Source: Streptomyces pinistramenti (GTDB lineage: Bacteria > Actinomycetota > Actinomycetes > Streptomycetales > Streptomycetaceae). From it: a stretch of 47,296 nt of DNA. Where the stretch lies: positions 1 through 47,296 of the forward strand of contig NZ_JAJCXB010000055.1 of assembly GCF_020564935.1 (NCBI RefSeq). Reading direction: 5' to 3'. Each line of letters starts with the position of its first letter. Positions within the stretch are counted from its first letter, which is position 1. Shown here piece by piece: positions 1 through 8,875 of this stretch. Position numbers and translations under genes: made by a program. Under the pieces are notes generated by a model, which searched no databases, was not told the origin of the DNA, and saw only the letters and a list, made by a program, of their open reading frames with translations.

Positions 1-33
1 GGCCCGGCGGGACGGCAGACGGCCCCGGGCGGT

Positions 34-1584
34 TCAGAGCCGGGACAGGGACGCGGTCGCGAAGAGCACGTCCCGGATGGCCTCGCGCTCGCCGTGCTGG
101 CCCGCCGCGGCCTCCTCCGGAGAGATGTGCCCCGCCGCCAGTTGGCAGAACTCGGCGCCGTCCAGTGCGATATGGGCGACGGTGCGGTCCGGCGTGCCCA
201 GCGCTGCGGGGGAGTCCAGCGCTATGTACCAGTGCCCGCCGCCGTCACCCTCGACCTCCAGATGGAGCGTGCGGCCCGGGGCGCCCGCCTCGACCAGCCG
301 CTGCGGCGGCGCCGCGAGACCGGCGCGCCGGCGGTCGGCCAGCGCGCTGGGCAGCAGCCGGGCCGCGAGATCGACGAGGTCGTGCAGGTGCCCGGCGGCC
401 GGGACGCGGTACGGATAGTCCACCGCCTCCGCGATGTCGCCCGCGTGCACCCAGCACTCGAAGGCCCGGTCCAGGAACGCGTCCCGCAGCGGGAGCCCGA
501 ACTCGCCGTAGGAGACGGCCAGTTCGCTCGTCCTGCGGCCGGCGAAGGACGCCGTTCTGATCAGGGCGTGGCTCTGCTCGCGCCAGGGTTCGCGGGTGTC
601 CTGCGGGGCGGGGTGCCCGTCCACCGTCCGCCAGAAGGCGTGGGTGCGGTCGGTGGGCCCCACCCGGCCCGGAGAGACGGCGGCGCCGAGCGGGTCGGCG
701 AGACCGAGCGCCGTGGCGACCAGGCCGTCGACCGCCATCAGATGCCCGATCACCCCGGCGACCGTGGTCTTACGGTTCACCGGCCGTTCGCCGTCGAACC
801 AGCGCAGCCGCACCGGCGCCCGCCACTCGGCCTCGCCCATGTCCCGCAGCAGCGCGTCGAGTTTGGCGGTCTCCGCGTCGTACGGAGCCGCCCACTCGGG
901 GACGGGTATACGGGCCGGGCGGCGGCCCAGGCAGCCTTCCAGGACCCGCGAGCGCAGCAGCGGATCGAGGTCGAGGTTGTCGGCGGGATGCAGCAGGCCG
1001 ACGGCGTTGCGCAGCCGCAGTGCCTCGTCGGCGCAGGAGGCGCAGTCCGTGAGGTGCGCCTCGACCGCCGTGGTCTCCTCGGTCGAGCATGCGGCCAGCG
1101 CCCAGGCCCCGAGCAGTGATTTCAGTACCCGGTGCGGCAATTCGGACTCCACGGGCGCAGTGTCGGCCTCTCGCGGGTGCCCGGCCCCGGCCGCATCGGT
1201 CTGCGGGCGGGCGGCATCACCGGGCGGCCGGGGGGTGTCGCCCTGCGGTCCGGCGGTCCCGGGCTGCGCCGCCGCTTCGGGGGCCCCGGGAGCGGGGCCG
1301 GACGGGGGCGGCAGGTCGGGCAGCGGGCCGTGGTCCTCGGCGGCCGTGCGGGGTGCCGGTATCCGCGGCCGGGCGGCAGGACCCGGTGCGCCGCGGCCAC
1401 CGGACGGGTACGGGCCGTCGCCGGGGCGGCCCGGTGTGCCGGGCCACTGCGGGGCGTGCGTCTCGCGGCCGCCGTGCGTCTCGTGGTCATCGCCGGTGTC
1501 CCGGGCGTCCTCGCGCGCCTCGCCTGGATGCGTACGGTCCGATTCCTCCTGGCCGTAGCCGTCGCACTCCTCCGGGCCGTTCAC
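34..1584 (-). CDS. Zinc-finger (zf-HC2) anti-sigma protein fused to a mycothiol-dependent maleylpyruvate isomerase-like domain
   Basis: About 516 aa. The GTG start at 1584 overlaps the sigma-factor stop as GTGA, so the two are translationally coupled; an ATG 25 codons earlier would lie deep in the sigma gene and is less likely. The first ~150 residues are Pro/Gly/Asp-rich and probably disordered. A zinc-binding anti-sigma motif H-x3-C-x2-C follows (EAHLTDCASC, residues ~175-184). The remainder matches the maleylpyruvate isomerase N-terminal (MDMPI) family, a DinB-like four-helix bundle (IGHLMAVDGLVATALGL region), with a C-terminal MDMPI-type tail. MDMPI proteins are known to use mycothiol or bind metal. 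The inferred role is to hold the upstream sigma factor, possibly in a thiol- or metal-sensitive way. No membrane segment is seen, so the protein is probably cytosolic. The fusion is clear from sequence; any enzymatic activity is uncertain. Confidence 0.8.
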   Translation of the reverse strand: MNGPEECDGYGQEESDRTHPGEAREDARDTGDDHETHGGRETHAPQWPGTPGRPGDGPYPSGGRGAPGPAARPRIPAPRTAAEDHGPLPDLPPPSGPAPGAPEAAAQPGTAGPQGDTPRPPGDAARPQTDAAGAGHPREADTAPVESELPHRVLKSLLGAWALAACSTEETTAVEAHLTDCASCADEALRLRNAVGLLHPADNLDLDPLLRSRVLEGCLGRRPARIPVPEWAAPYDAETAKLDALLRDMGEAEWRAPVRLRWFDGERPVNRKTTVAGVIGHLMAVDGLVATALGLADPLGAAVSPGRVGPTDRTHAFWRTVDGHPAPQDTREPWREQSHALIRTASFAGRRTSELAVSYGEFGLPLRDAFLDRAFECWVHAGDIAEAVDYPYRVPAAGHLHDLVDLAARLLPSALADRRRAGLAAPPQRLVEAGAPGRTLHLEVEGDGGGHWYIALDSPAALGTPDRTVAHIALDGAEFCQLAAGHISPEEAAAGQHGEREAIRDVLFATASLSRL

Positions 1585-2288
1585 AGTGACCGTCCAGGGC
1601 CTGAGCCGGGCGGCGGGGTGCTGCCGGGACCGGGGTGCGGTGCCGTGCGGGGCGGGCACGGGGTGGCGTGGGGGTGCGGCGGCCGGGACGGGCGGGACGA
1701 CGGTGCGGGCAGGGCGGCGCGCGGCGGTCCCGGCGGGAGTGCCTGGTGGTTGTGGGCCGTCGACAGCAGCTGCAGGCCGAGCCGGAGCCTGCGCCGCGCC
1801 TCGTCCTCCGTGACGCCGAGATCGGCCGCGGTCTGGCGGTAGTTACGGCGCTGGAAGTAGGCCAGCTCCAGGGCGTCGCGCAGCGGCGCGGGCATGGACG
1901 TGACGATGTAGTCGGCGCGGGCGGCCGTGGAGGCTTCGCGGATCTTCTGCTCTATCTCTGCTGGTTCGGGGGCGTCGGCGCCGCCGCCACGGGCCGTCTC
2001 GGCCTCGGCCTGGCGCAGCCGGAGTACGGCCTGGTGCTGGGTGAGCGTGGCGACCCAGGAGCGCAGCGAGCCCTGCTTGGGGTCGTAGGAGTCGGGGTTC
2101 TCCCAGATGTAGCCGAAGACCTCGCGGGTGATGCGGTCGGCGGCGTCCTCGTCGGCCAGGACGCGGTGGGCGAGGCTGTGCACCAGAGAGGCGAAGCGGT
2201 CGTACAGCTCGCCCAGCGCGGCCGCCTCACCGCGAGCGAGCCGCTGTTGCATCCGCTTGTCCCAGCGCGGCGGTGCGTCCTTTCCCAT
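1581..2288 (-). CDS. ECF-type RNA polymerase sigma factor
   Basis: About 235 aa. The ATG at 2288 is preceded by a strong purine-rich Shine-Dalgarno (GGAGGGGG); longer in-frame starts give an unconvincing N-terminus. Region 2 is visible as LGELYDRFASLVHSLAHRVL, with the -10-recognising segment ending in GSLRSWVATLTQHQAV. Region 4 follows a short linker (LPAPLRDALELAYFQRRNYRQTAADLG..., helix-turn-helix with TEDEARRRL). The last ~55 residues are a Pro/Ser/His-rich tail not typical of ECF factors; they overlap by four bases the start of the partner anti-sigma gene. It should direct RNA polymerase to a stress regulon that cannot be named from this window. The adjacent zinc-finger protein is the likely antagonist, and the divergent STAS gene could act in the same partner-switching circuit. 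Confidence 0.9.
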   Translation of the reverse strand: MGKDAPPRWDKRMQQRLARGEAAALGELYDRFASLVHSLAHRVLADEDAADRITREVFGYIWENPDSYDPKQGSLRSWVATLTQHQAVLRLRQAEAETARGGGADAPEPAEIEQKIREASTAARADYIVTSMPAPLRDALELAYFQRRNYRQTAADLGVTEDEARRRLRLGLQLLSTAHNHQALPPGPPRAALPAPSSRPSRPPHPHATPCPPRTAPHPGPGSTPPPGSGPGRSL

Positions 2289-2723
2289 CGGACCCCCTCC
2301 CTGTCGGTCACCGCTGTTGCCGCCGTCACACGGCCGACTCCGCACCCGCGGGGTCAGCCGTGCCCCGGCCGTGCCATCGAATGTAGTCCGAGGGTCCGAC
2401 AACGCATGCTCCTTTACGGCAAACCCCTCCGGTGGGCGGGCGCTGATGGTAAGGGAGTCGTCACTTTGCGGTGGTAATGCCCGTTCCTGGGAGATCGATG
2501 CGGATCGTTCCTGTCGCAATTGAGCAATGCGTTATCCGGGTGTGACCGAATTCTGGCAAAGGGCGACCTGGCCCTGGGCATAGCCTTATGGGAGATCGGC
2601 CCAGTGCGCCCAGCATCCGCGGTGTTTCAGGGGAGAGAGGCCGGGCAGTCGAGCCGGGGAAGGGTGAGTTCCGGGTATCTCCGGGGGCATCCGGTCCGAA
2701 AGCGAGCGAAAGGCTTCGAGCGC
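2289..2723. promoter_or_regulatory. Divergent control region between sigma factor and STAS gene
   Basis: A 435-bp stretch between two divergent regulators with no convincing gene. It is the least GC-rich part of this end of the window (for example around 2395-2530), as expected for a promoter region. I could not assign a single convincing -35/-10 pair in either direction. Confidence 0.5.
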
Positions 2724-3098
2724 GTGTCGTTGAAGGTCGCAGAAGACGAACAGGGCCGGTGGGCCGTACTCCAGGTGTCCGGCGAAATGGACCTGGTCAC
2801 CTCGCCCGCGGTGCGCCAGCACGTGCACGACGCGGTGGCCGACGGCCGGCGCAGTCTCGTGCTCGACCTCTCCGACGTGCGGTTCTGCGACTCCAGCGGG
2901 GTCGGCGTACTGATCGCCGCGCGCCGCCTGATGCGGTCGTGCCAGGGCCGGCTGCGGCTGATCCTCCCCGCCCAGGGTGCCGTCGACGGCTCCCACGTCA
3001 ACCGCGTGCTCGCGGCGCTCGGCGTCCGCCGGCTCTTCGAGGTCTACCCCGACCTGCACACCGCCGTGGACGAGGCCGCCGCGCCGCTCTCCGCCTGA
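2724..3098 (+). CDS. STAS-domain anti-sigma factor antagonist
   Basis: About 124 aa, the usual length for a SpoIIAA/RsbV-type antagonist. The GTG start at 2724 has AAAGG ten bases upstream; earlier in-frame starts add 68 unconserved codons. The protein opens with a beta-hairpin (WAVLQVSGEMDLVTSPAV) and contains the phosphorylation-site motif CDSSGVGVL (Ser57/Ser58), which in this family is phosphorylated by an RsbW-like kinase to break binding. It ends with the LFEVYPDLHTAVDEA helix. Antagonists of this kind release a sigma factor by sequestering its anti-sigma kinase. No RsbW-like kinase is in the window, so the partner is elsewhere or is the neighbouring zinc-finger protein (less likely). 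It converges on the histidine kinase gene with only 26 bases between stops. Confidence 0.88.
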   Translation: MSLKVAEDEQGRWAVLQVSGEMDLVTSPAVRQHVHDAVADGRRSLVLDLSDVRFCDSSGVGVLIAARRLMRSCQGRLRLILPAQGAVDGSHVNRVLAALGVRRLFEVYPDLHTAVDEAAAPLSA

Positions 3099-3124
3099 CC
3101 CGCCCGGACACCCCGCCGCCGGAT

Positions 3125-4357
3125 TCACCCCGTCCCGTACGGGAATTCCGCCCGTACGACGAAGCCGCCATCGGACGTGTGCCGCGTCTCCAGCGTCCCG
3201 CCGAGGCTCTGGGCCCGTTCGCGCAGCCCCACCAGGCCGTGCCCGCCCCCGGGCAGCGCGGGCGCCGTCGCCTTCTCGTCCGGCGGCCCGTTACGGATCT
3301 CCACCCGCAGACCGCCCGGCCCCGGATCGCCCGCCGTATCCGCCTCCACCGGGCCCGCGTCCTCCACCGGGTCCACCCGCACCCGCACCCGCGCCCCCGG
3401 CGCGTGCTTGCGGACGTTCGTCAGCGCCTCCTGGACCGTACGGAACGCCGCCCGCTCCACGGTCTTCGCGCCGCGCGCACCACCCGAACCCGCCACCACA
3501 CCGCCCTCGTACGTCACCTCAAGCCCGCTCATCTCGATCAGCCGCGGCAGTTCGGCCAGATCGGGCTGCGGCGCCGGCCCGCCGGACTCCTCCGTACCGC
3601 CGGCCGCCCGCAGCACCCCTACCATGTGCCGCAGCTCCTCCAGGGTGCGCACGGACAGTTCCCGTATCGTCCTGGCGCCCGCGCGGGCCGCCTCGTCGCC
3701 GGTGCTGACCTGCACGGCGCCCGCCTGGAGGCTGATCAGGCTGACCTGGTGGGCCACCACGTCGTGCATCTCACGGGCCAGTCTGGCGCGTTCGGTGGCC
3801 TGTACCCGGTCGGCCAGCAGCCGGTCCTCGCGGCGCAGGCTGCGGGTCAGGTCTTCGACGCGTACGGCCAGCTCACGGCGGGTGCGGACCAGCAGCCCCA
3901 GCGCGATCGGCGCCGCGCAGGTGACACAGGCGTCGATCAGCACCAGCGTGTTCTCGCGGTACGCGGTCGGTTCGAGGTCCGACATCGGATACGGGAAGAA
4001 GTGCGCCGCGATCAGCAGCGCCGCGCACACGCCGAGCCGCGCCCGGCCCGGCCGTCGCGCGGCGAGCGTGTAGAGCGCGATCATCGGCGCGAACCAGATG
4101 TAGCCGATGTAGAGCCCGGGGAGCGTGAAGAGGAAAACCAGCAGCGGGAAGCGGCGGCGCAGCAGCAGCGCGGTGGCGGCGACCAGCGACACGGCCAGTT
4201 CCAGGAGGAGTTCGAGACCGTTGACGAGCAGCGCATCGACGACGGCGAGCAGCACCGGGACCGCCACCGGGCCGGCCCGCCGCAGCCACCGCCCCGCGCG
4301 GCCGGTGCCGAGTATCCGCGGCCAGGGCGCGGCCTCCGGAGCCCCCGGGCCGGCCAT
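3125..4357 (-). CDS. Sensor histidine kinase, NarL-partner type (HisKA_3)
   Basis: About 410 aa. The N-terminal half is hydrophobic with about five or six membrane segments (residues ~35-185) and no large external loop, so it probably senses within or at the membrane. It is followed by the HisKA_3 dimerisation helix with the phospho-acceptor His in LAREMHDVVAHQVSLI and an HATPase_c domain (GHGLVGLRERAQSLGGTLE, the G-box). The ATG at 4357 has GAGGG about nine bases upstream; a GTG at 4366 overlapping the regulator stop is an alternative. Either start is coupled to the response regulator gene, with which it forms an operon reading leftward. The signal is unknown. Confidence 0.9.
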   Translation of the reverse strand: MAGPGAPEAAPWPRILGTGRAGRWLRRAGPVAVPVLLAVVDALLVNGLELLLELAVSLVAATALLLRRRFPLLVFLFTLPGLYIGYIWFAPMIALYTLAARRPGRARLGVCAALLIAAHFFPYPMSDLEPTAYRENTLVLIDACVTCAAPIALGLLVRTRRELAVRVEDLTRSLRREDRLLADRVQATERARLAREMHDVVAHQVSLISLQAGAVQVSTGDEAARAGARTIRELSVRTLEELRHMVGVLRAAGGTEESGGPAPQPDLAELPRLIEMSGLEVTYEGGVVAGSGGARGAKTVERAAFRTVQEALTNVRKHAPGARVRVRVDPVEDAGPVEADTAGDPGPGGLRVEIRNGPPDEKATAPALPGGGHGLVGLRERAQSLGGTLETRHTSDGGFVVRAEFPYGTG

Positions 4358-4359
4358 CG

Positions 4360-5022
4360 TCAGCACGTCCCTCGGGGTATCCCGGAGACCAGCCCGGCAC
4401 GGTCGGCGACGATCGCGGCCTGGATGCGGTTGATCCCGCCCAACTTCGCCAGCAGTGCACGGACATGGTCCTTGACGGTGCTGGACGCCAGCCCGATCCG
4501 GTCCGCGATCTGGGCGTTGCCGAGCCCCTCGCCGAGCAGCGCGAGCACCTCCGACTCCCGTGGCGTCAGGCCGCGTACGGCCTGCGCGGCGGCCGCCTGG
4601 TCCTCGGCCGTCAGATAGCCGCCGATCACCGCCCGGGTGACACCGGGGTCCAGCACGCTGCCGCCCGCCGCCAGAGTGCGCACGGCGCGTACGAGCTGCT
4701 CCGGGTCGGAGTCCTTGAGCAGGAAACCGGCCGCACCCTCGCGCAGCGCCGCGGTCAGGTACTCCTGGGCGTCGAAGGTGGTCAGCATCGCGACGGCCGG
4801 CGGTGCATCGGCCGCGCGCAGCCGGCGCAGCACGGTCAGGCCGTCCACGTCCGGCATCCGGATGTCGAGCAGGACGACATCGGCCCCGCTGCTGCGCACC
4901 GTCCCGACGGCGTCGGCGCCGCTGCAGTCCGCGACCATCTCGATGTCCGGGGCGGTCCCCAGAATCATCCGCAGCCCGGACCTGACGAGCCGCTCATCGT
5001 CCACCACAGCGACACGGATCAC
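4360..5022 (-). CDS. LuxR/NarL-family response regulator
   Basis: About 220 aa. The GTG start at 5022 (VIRVAVVDDERLVRSGL) has AGAAGGGGG six bases upstream; an ATG six codons earlier is possible but would sit on that ribosome-binding site. The receiver domain has the DD pair, the phospho-acceptor Asp in VVLLDIRMPDVDGL and the Lys in GFLLKDSD. The C-terminal GerE/LuxR helix-turn-helix reads LTPRESEVLALLGEGLGNAQIA. It is the first gene of a two-gene operon with the downstream kinase, which should phosphorylate it. Targets cannot be deduced. Confidence 0.92.
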   Translation of the reverse strand: MIRVAVVDDERLVRSGLRMILGTAPDIEMVADCSGADAVGTVRSSGADVVLLDIRMPDVDGLTVLRRLRAADAPPAVAMLTTFDAQEYLTAALREGAAGFLLKDSDPEQLVRAVRTLAAGGSVLDPGVTRAVIGGYLTAEDQAAAAQAVRGLTPRESEVLALLGEGLGNAQIADRIGLASSTVKDHVRALLAKLGGINRIQAAIVADRAGLVSGIPRGTC

Positions 5023-5254
5023 CGGCCGCCCCCTTCTCATCGCACCGTTCCGGGGCGAGCGGAGCCACCCTGCCCCGCCCGCCTCCGCCCGCCTCCCGGG
5101 GCCGGCCCGCCCTCCGGCGGCCCCGCACCCCCGCCGACCGGCGGGGGTGCGCCCGCGACCTGCGGACGATGCCCCCCGGTGACACTCACGGGCAGAGTGC
5201 CTCTCATGCTGCACCACTGACGAGGCCACAAGCCCCCTACGCGTTGCAGTTCAC

Positions 5255-5295
5255 AGTGACGGCCGCCGCGACCCCCACACGCGACGGCCGTCACT
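5255..5295 (-). terminator. Hairpin downstream of the membrane-protein gene
   Basis: Perfect 11-bp inverted repeat (AGTGACGGCCG / CGGCCGTCACT) around a 19-base loop, 30 bases past the stop of the leftward membrane-protein gene. No U-tract, as is common in Streptomyces. Confidence 0.6.
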
Positions 5296-5324
5296 GGCGT
5301 GTGCGCACGGGGCCGGCGGGCCGC

Positions 5325-6425
5325 TCACCGGCTGCCGAAGCGCCCCGTGGCCGCGGCCCGGAGCGCCTCGCCCCGGGCGCCGCCGTACGGCCCGCACCGC
5401 CCGGTGGACAGCACCACCACCGACGTCATCGCCGCCAGGCCGTACGCCGTCGTCGCCAGCGACAGCGCGCCCGTCGTCGTCTCCAGCGACCGGTTGAAGA
5501 AATCCGTCACCGCCAGCCCCACCACGTCCCGCACCGTCAGATAGAGCTGCACCGCGGCGAACAGCAGCAGGGCGCCCCGCACATCCCGGCGTCCCCGGTA
5601 GGCGAGCGCCCCGAGCACCAGCAGGGCGAGCACCGTGCCCGGGGTGGTGAACTCGATGGTGGCGGCGATGTGCAGGGCGCCGAAGGCCGAGGCGTCGACC
5701 GTTCCGCGCAGATACCGGCCCGGTTCCGTGGTGGGCGGCAGCAGGCCCTGCACCAGCCACGCCAGCTGGGCGAGCCCCAGCACCAGGAACAGCACGCCGC
5801 AGATCCGCGAAGGCCGACGCCGCCACATGCCGGGGCCCTCGTCCGTGACCGGCCCGAGGCCGTCGTCCGATCCGGGGCCCCCGTCCACGTAGTCGCAGAC
5901 GGGCGGCGGGGCGTCGGCGGGGCGTCCGCGGCGCCCGCCTGCCGGGAGCAGCGCGCCCAGGACGACCAGCGCCGTCAGCAGGCCGATACCGCGGGTCGCC
6001 AGCAGCCAGCCGCCGAGCGGATCGGAGCCGCACTGGTGGCGGTAGTCGGCGTCGAACAGGCCCACACCCTCACGCAACGCGATTGCCAGCAGCACGAACG
6101 CGAGCAGCATCGCGGCGGACCTGGCCATCCGCCGCTGGGCCAGCATGAGCCCGGCGACGGCCAGGAACGCGACGGCGAGCGCCCATTCGTACGGGCCGAG
6201 CATCGGCACCTGGCCGGCCCCGCGCGGGTTGAACAGCTCCTCGACGAAATCCCAGACGCTGCCGTCCCCTTGGACGAAGTCGCTCAGTGTCCAGGCCGTC
6301 AGCGTGAGGCCGTACAGGGCCAGGCTCAGGCCGGCCGCGAGATAGCCGCCGCGGTGTTCGGGGGCCGCGCGTCCCGCGTCGGGCCCCGGGCGGACGTCCA
6401 CCGCACCACCGTCCTGCATCACCAT
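5325..6425 (-). CDS. Polytopic membrane protein of unknown function
   Basis: About 366 aa. I count roughly eight hydrophobic segments, in two groups separated by a hydrophilic loop rich in Gly, Asp and Pro near residues 180-215. The first group begins after a ~30-residue cytoplasmic N-terminus (YLAAGLSLALYGLTLTAW); the second includes ICGVLFLVLGLAQLAWLV and ALLLFAAVQLYLTV. I do not recognise a named family or any catalytic motif. The start is chosen at the first of two close ATGs (6425 and 6419) just before the conserved-looking sequence; upstream in-frame sequence is low-complexity Pro/Arg translation of a G-rich tract on the other strand. The gene is divergent from the Ser/Thr kinase gene. 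A role in envelope physiology is possible but not shown. Confidence 0.75.
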   Translation of the reverse strand: MVMQDGGAVDVRPGPDAGRAAPEHRGGYLAAGLSLALYGLTLTAWTLSDFVQGDGSVWDFVEELFNPRGAGQVPMLGPYEWALAVAFLAVAGLMLAQRRMARSAAMLLAFVLLAIALREGVGLFDADYRHQCGSDPLGGWLLATRGIGLLTALVVLGALLPAGGRRGRPADAPPPVCDYVDGGPGSDDGLGPVTDEGPGMWRRRPSRICGVLFLVLGLAQLAWLVQGLLPPTTEPGRYLRGTVDASAFGALHIAATIEFTTPGTVLALLVLGALAYRGRRDVRGALLLFAAVQLYLTVRDVVGLAVTDFFNRSLETTTGALSLATTAYGLAAMTSVVVLSTGRCGPYGGARGEALRAAATGRFGSR

Positions 6426-6549
6426 GACCGCGACCCCCGCTCTGCCCGCACCGGCCGGGTACCGGACCGTCCCGTACCGCAGCATCACTGTGTCAAGGAC
6501 GGTAGGAGTGGCGGTGGAGGTTCCCTCCCGTGTGTCGTCCGCGACCGGA

Positions 6550-6775
6550 ACGGGACACAAGCGGGACGGCGGTGGGACGCGAGCGGGGCGCGGCGGGACG
6601 TGAACGGGACGCCGCAGGGCGGGAAGTGGGAGGCAGCGGCGCGGAAACGGAACGGAAGGGGACGGGCTCGGAACGGTGGCGGGAGGGCGCGGAACGGCGC
6701 TGGGACGGGAGTGGAACGGTGGTGGGGCGCGAGCGGGACGGGGAACGGGTGCGGGGTGCGGGTGCGGGGTGCGGC
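6550..6775 (+). repeat. Degenerate GGGACG/GGAACGG repeat tract, strongly purine-biased
   Basis: Between the divergent membrane-protein and kinase genes the + strand carries many irregular copies of CGGGACG and CGGAACGG, ending in GGTGCGGGGTGCGG-type repeats (about 6747-6774). No protein-coding signature is seen. The long G-runs could form G-quadruplexes in the kinase leader. Confidence 0.6.
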
Positions 6776-6817
6776 CAACCCGGGTCACGGCAGGAGCTGG
6801 TGGGGCAAGATGGCTGT

Positions 6818-8845
6818 ATGGGGAGCTTCGGGGGTGAGGGCCGGCTGATCGCGGGCCGCTACCGCCTGGCCCAGCGGCTGGGGCGCGGCGGCATGGGCAC
6901 GGTGTGGCGCGCGGCCGATGAACTGCTCGGCCGTCAAGTGGCCGTGAAAGAGCTGCACTTGGACGACGGGGTGAGCGATCCGGAGGCGCAGGTGCAGCGG
7001 GACCGGGCGATGCGCGAGGCCCGTACGGTCGCCGGGATCAAGCACCCCAACGTGGTGGTCGTGCACGACGTCGTCGAGCAGGACGGCCGGCCGTGGATCG
7101 TCATGGAGCTGGTGGAAGGCCCCTCGCTGGCCGACCGGCTGTCCGCAGGCGGGCCCGTGGCGCCGCGCGAGGCGGCCAGGATCGGCGTCGCCCTGCTGGG
7201 CGCGCTGCGCACCGCCCACTCCCGCGGCGTGCTGCACCGCGACGTCAAACCCGCCAACGTCCTGGTGGAGTCCGGCACCGGACGGATCGTGCTCACCGAC
7301 TTCGGCATCGCCCAGGTGCCCGGGGTGACGACGCTGACCGAGGCGGGCGGCTTCGTCGGCTCGCCGGAATACACCGCACCCGAGCGGATGGCGGGCCACG
7401 GCACGGGCCCCGAAGCGGACCTGTGGTCGCTCGGCGTCCTGCTGTGCGCCGCCCTCAGCGGCGAATCCCCGTTCCGCCGCGACTCGTTGGGCGGCGTCCT
7501 GCACGCCGTCGTCCACGACGAGATCGACATCCCCGAGGCGGCCCGCCCGCTGCTCGCCGTCGTCCGCGGCCTGCTGGAACGCGACCCCGCACAGCGCCTC
7601 GACGCAGCCGAGACCGACCGCCTGCTCCGCGGCTACCTGCACTCGGGCCGGGCCCCGGAACGCGGACATGGCCACGGCCACGGCCACGGCCTCGGGGTTT
7701 TATGGGGGCACGGCCCCGGCACCCCAGGCCCGGGAGCGGCCGCCGCGGCGAGCGCGAGCCCACCGGGCGGACCCGGAAATCCCGGCGGCCCCCATGGCGG
7801 GGCCACCTCCGGCCGAAGCTCCGATGACGACGACGCCCCGGCCCCGGCCACCTCCCCCGGCCCGGCCGGCACGCACCCCGACGCCCCGGCCGCAGGCCCC
7901 GGCTCGCACAGCCCGTTGCACGACGGCCCGTACGACAGCCTGCCGAGCGGCCATCCGCCCAGCGAGGAAACGCCGAGCGGCCGCACCCCGGCGAGTGCCC
8001 GCCCCCTGGTGGGCGGCCCGCCCTTCACCCCGCCCCCGCCCGGCCACGCACCCCCGGGCAGCACCCCGCCGGACGGCGAGTACGCCACCCGCCGCCGCGC
8101 CCTCTCCAGGCGCTCCGGAGGCCGAACAGGGCGCCGCGCACCAGGAGTTCCGCTCCCCGGCACCCTCGCCGACCGCGCGCTGGCCGCCGCGGCCCGCCCG
8201 CACACCGGCCGTACCCGCACCGTCCTGCTCGTGGCGCTCGCGGCGGTCGTGCTCTTCGGTTCGGTGACCGGCATCGTCGCCCTCCTCGTGAACATCGACG
8301 ACGCCGGGCACTCCCCGTCGGCGCCCGGCACCCGCCCGGCATCGACCCCCGGCGGCCCGCCCCGCCCCACCGTCAGGGCGCCCGATGGCTACAGCATCGT
8401 CAGCGACCCGCAGGGTTTCGCCCTCGCCGTACCCGAAGGCTTCACCCGCTCCTACGAGAAGCCGCGGGTCTCCTACTGCTCCGCCGGACGACGCTTCCGG
8501 CTCGGCATCCAGGCCCGGAAGCAGAAGGCGGACGGCCCGCTCGGACAGCTGCGGACCGCCGACGCGCACGGCCCCGCCCACTACCCCGGCTACCGCGCGG
8601 GCGAGGTCACCGAGACCACGCACAACGGATTCCCCGCCGCACTCTGGGAGTTCGTCTGGGACGGCGGCCCGAAGGACGGCGGTCCGCGGCACACCTACGA
8701 CCTCAGCTGGGACGAGGACGGCAAAATGTACGACGTCTCGATCTCCGCCCCGGTCGGCCAACGCGCCGCGGCCAAACGTCACTTCGACACCGCGATCGAC
8801 ACCTTCCAACGCCTCGCCCCGGGCGGCGGCAGCGGGCGGCGCTGA
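6818..8845 (+). CDS. Transmembrane Ser/Thr protein kinase (PknB-like) with extracytoplasmic domain
   Basis: About 675 aa. The ATG start at 6818 begins MGSFGGEGRLIAGRYRL, the usual opening of these kinases. The kinase domain (~10-270) is intact: Gly-loop GRGGMGTVW, Lys44 in VAVKEL, catalytic HRDVKPANV (Asp142), DFG at Asp161, activation loop with Thr residues and SPEYTAPE. Then comes a long Pro/Gly/His-rich linker (~275-460) with a short HGHGHGHG run, one membrane helix (~468-491) and a ~175-residue outer domain with a YCSAG and AALWEFVWDG signature. That outer domain resembles the one of the second kinase in this window, so both probably sense outside the membrane. There are no PASTA repeats. 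The following gene encodes a stand-alone protein of similar outer-domain type. Confidence 0.93.
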   Translation: MGSFGGEGRLIAGRYRLAQRLGRGGMGTVWRAADELLGRQVAVKELHLDDGVSDPEAQVQRDRAMREARTVAGIKHPNVVVVHDVVEQDGRPWIVMELVEGPSLADRLSAGGPVAPREAARIGVALLGALRTAHSRGVLHRDVKPANVLVESGTGRIVLTDFGIAQVPGVTTLTEAGGFVGSPEYTAPERMAGHGTGPEADLWSLGVLLCAALSGESPFRRDSLGGVLHAVVHDEIDIPEAARPLLAVVRGLLERDPAQRLDAAETDRLLRGYLHSGRAPERGHGHGHGHGLGVLWGHGPGTPGPGAAAAASASPPGGPGNPGGPHGGATSGRSSDDDDAPAPATSPGPAGTHPDAPAAGPGSHSPLHDGPYDSLPSGHPPSEETPSGRTPASARPLVGGPPFTPPPPGHAPPGSTPPDGEYATRRRALSRRSGGRTGRRAPGVPLPGTLADRALAAAARPHTGRTRTVLLVALAAVVLFGSVTGIVALLVNIDDAGHSPSAPGTRPASTPGGPPRPTVRAPDGYSIVSDPQGFALAVPEGFTRSYEKPRVSYCSAGRRFRLGIQARKQKADGPLGQLRTADAHGPAHYPGYRAGEVTETTHNGFPAALWEFVWDGGPKDGGPRHTYDLSWDEDGKMYDVSISAPVGQRAAAKRHFDTAIDTFQRLAPGGGSGRR

Positions 8846-8875
8846 GCCGTCATCCGGGGCTGGCATGATGCGGCC

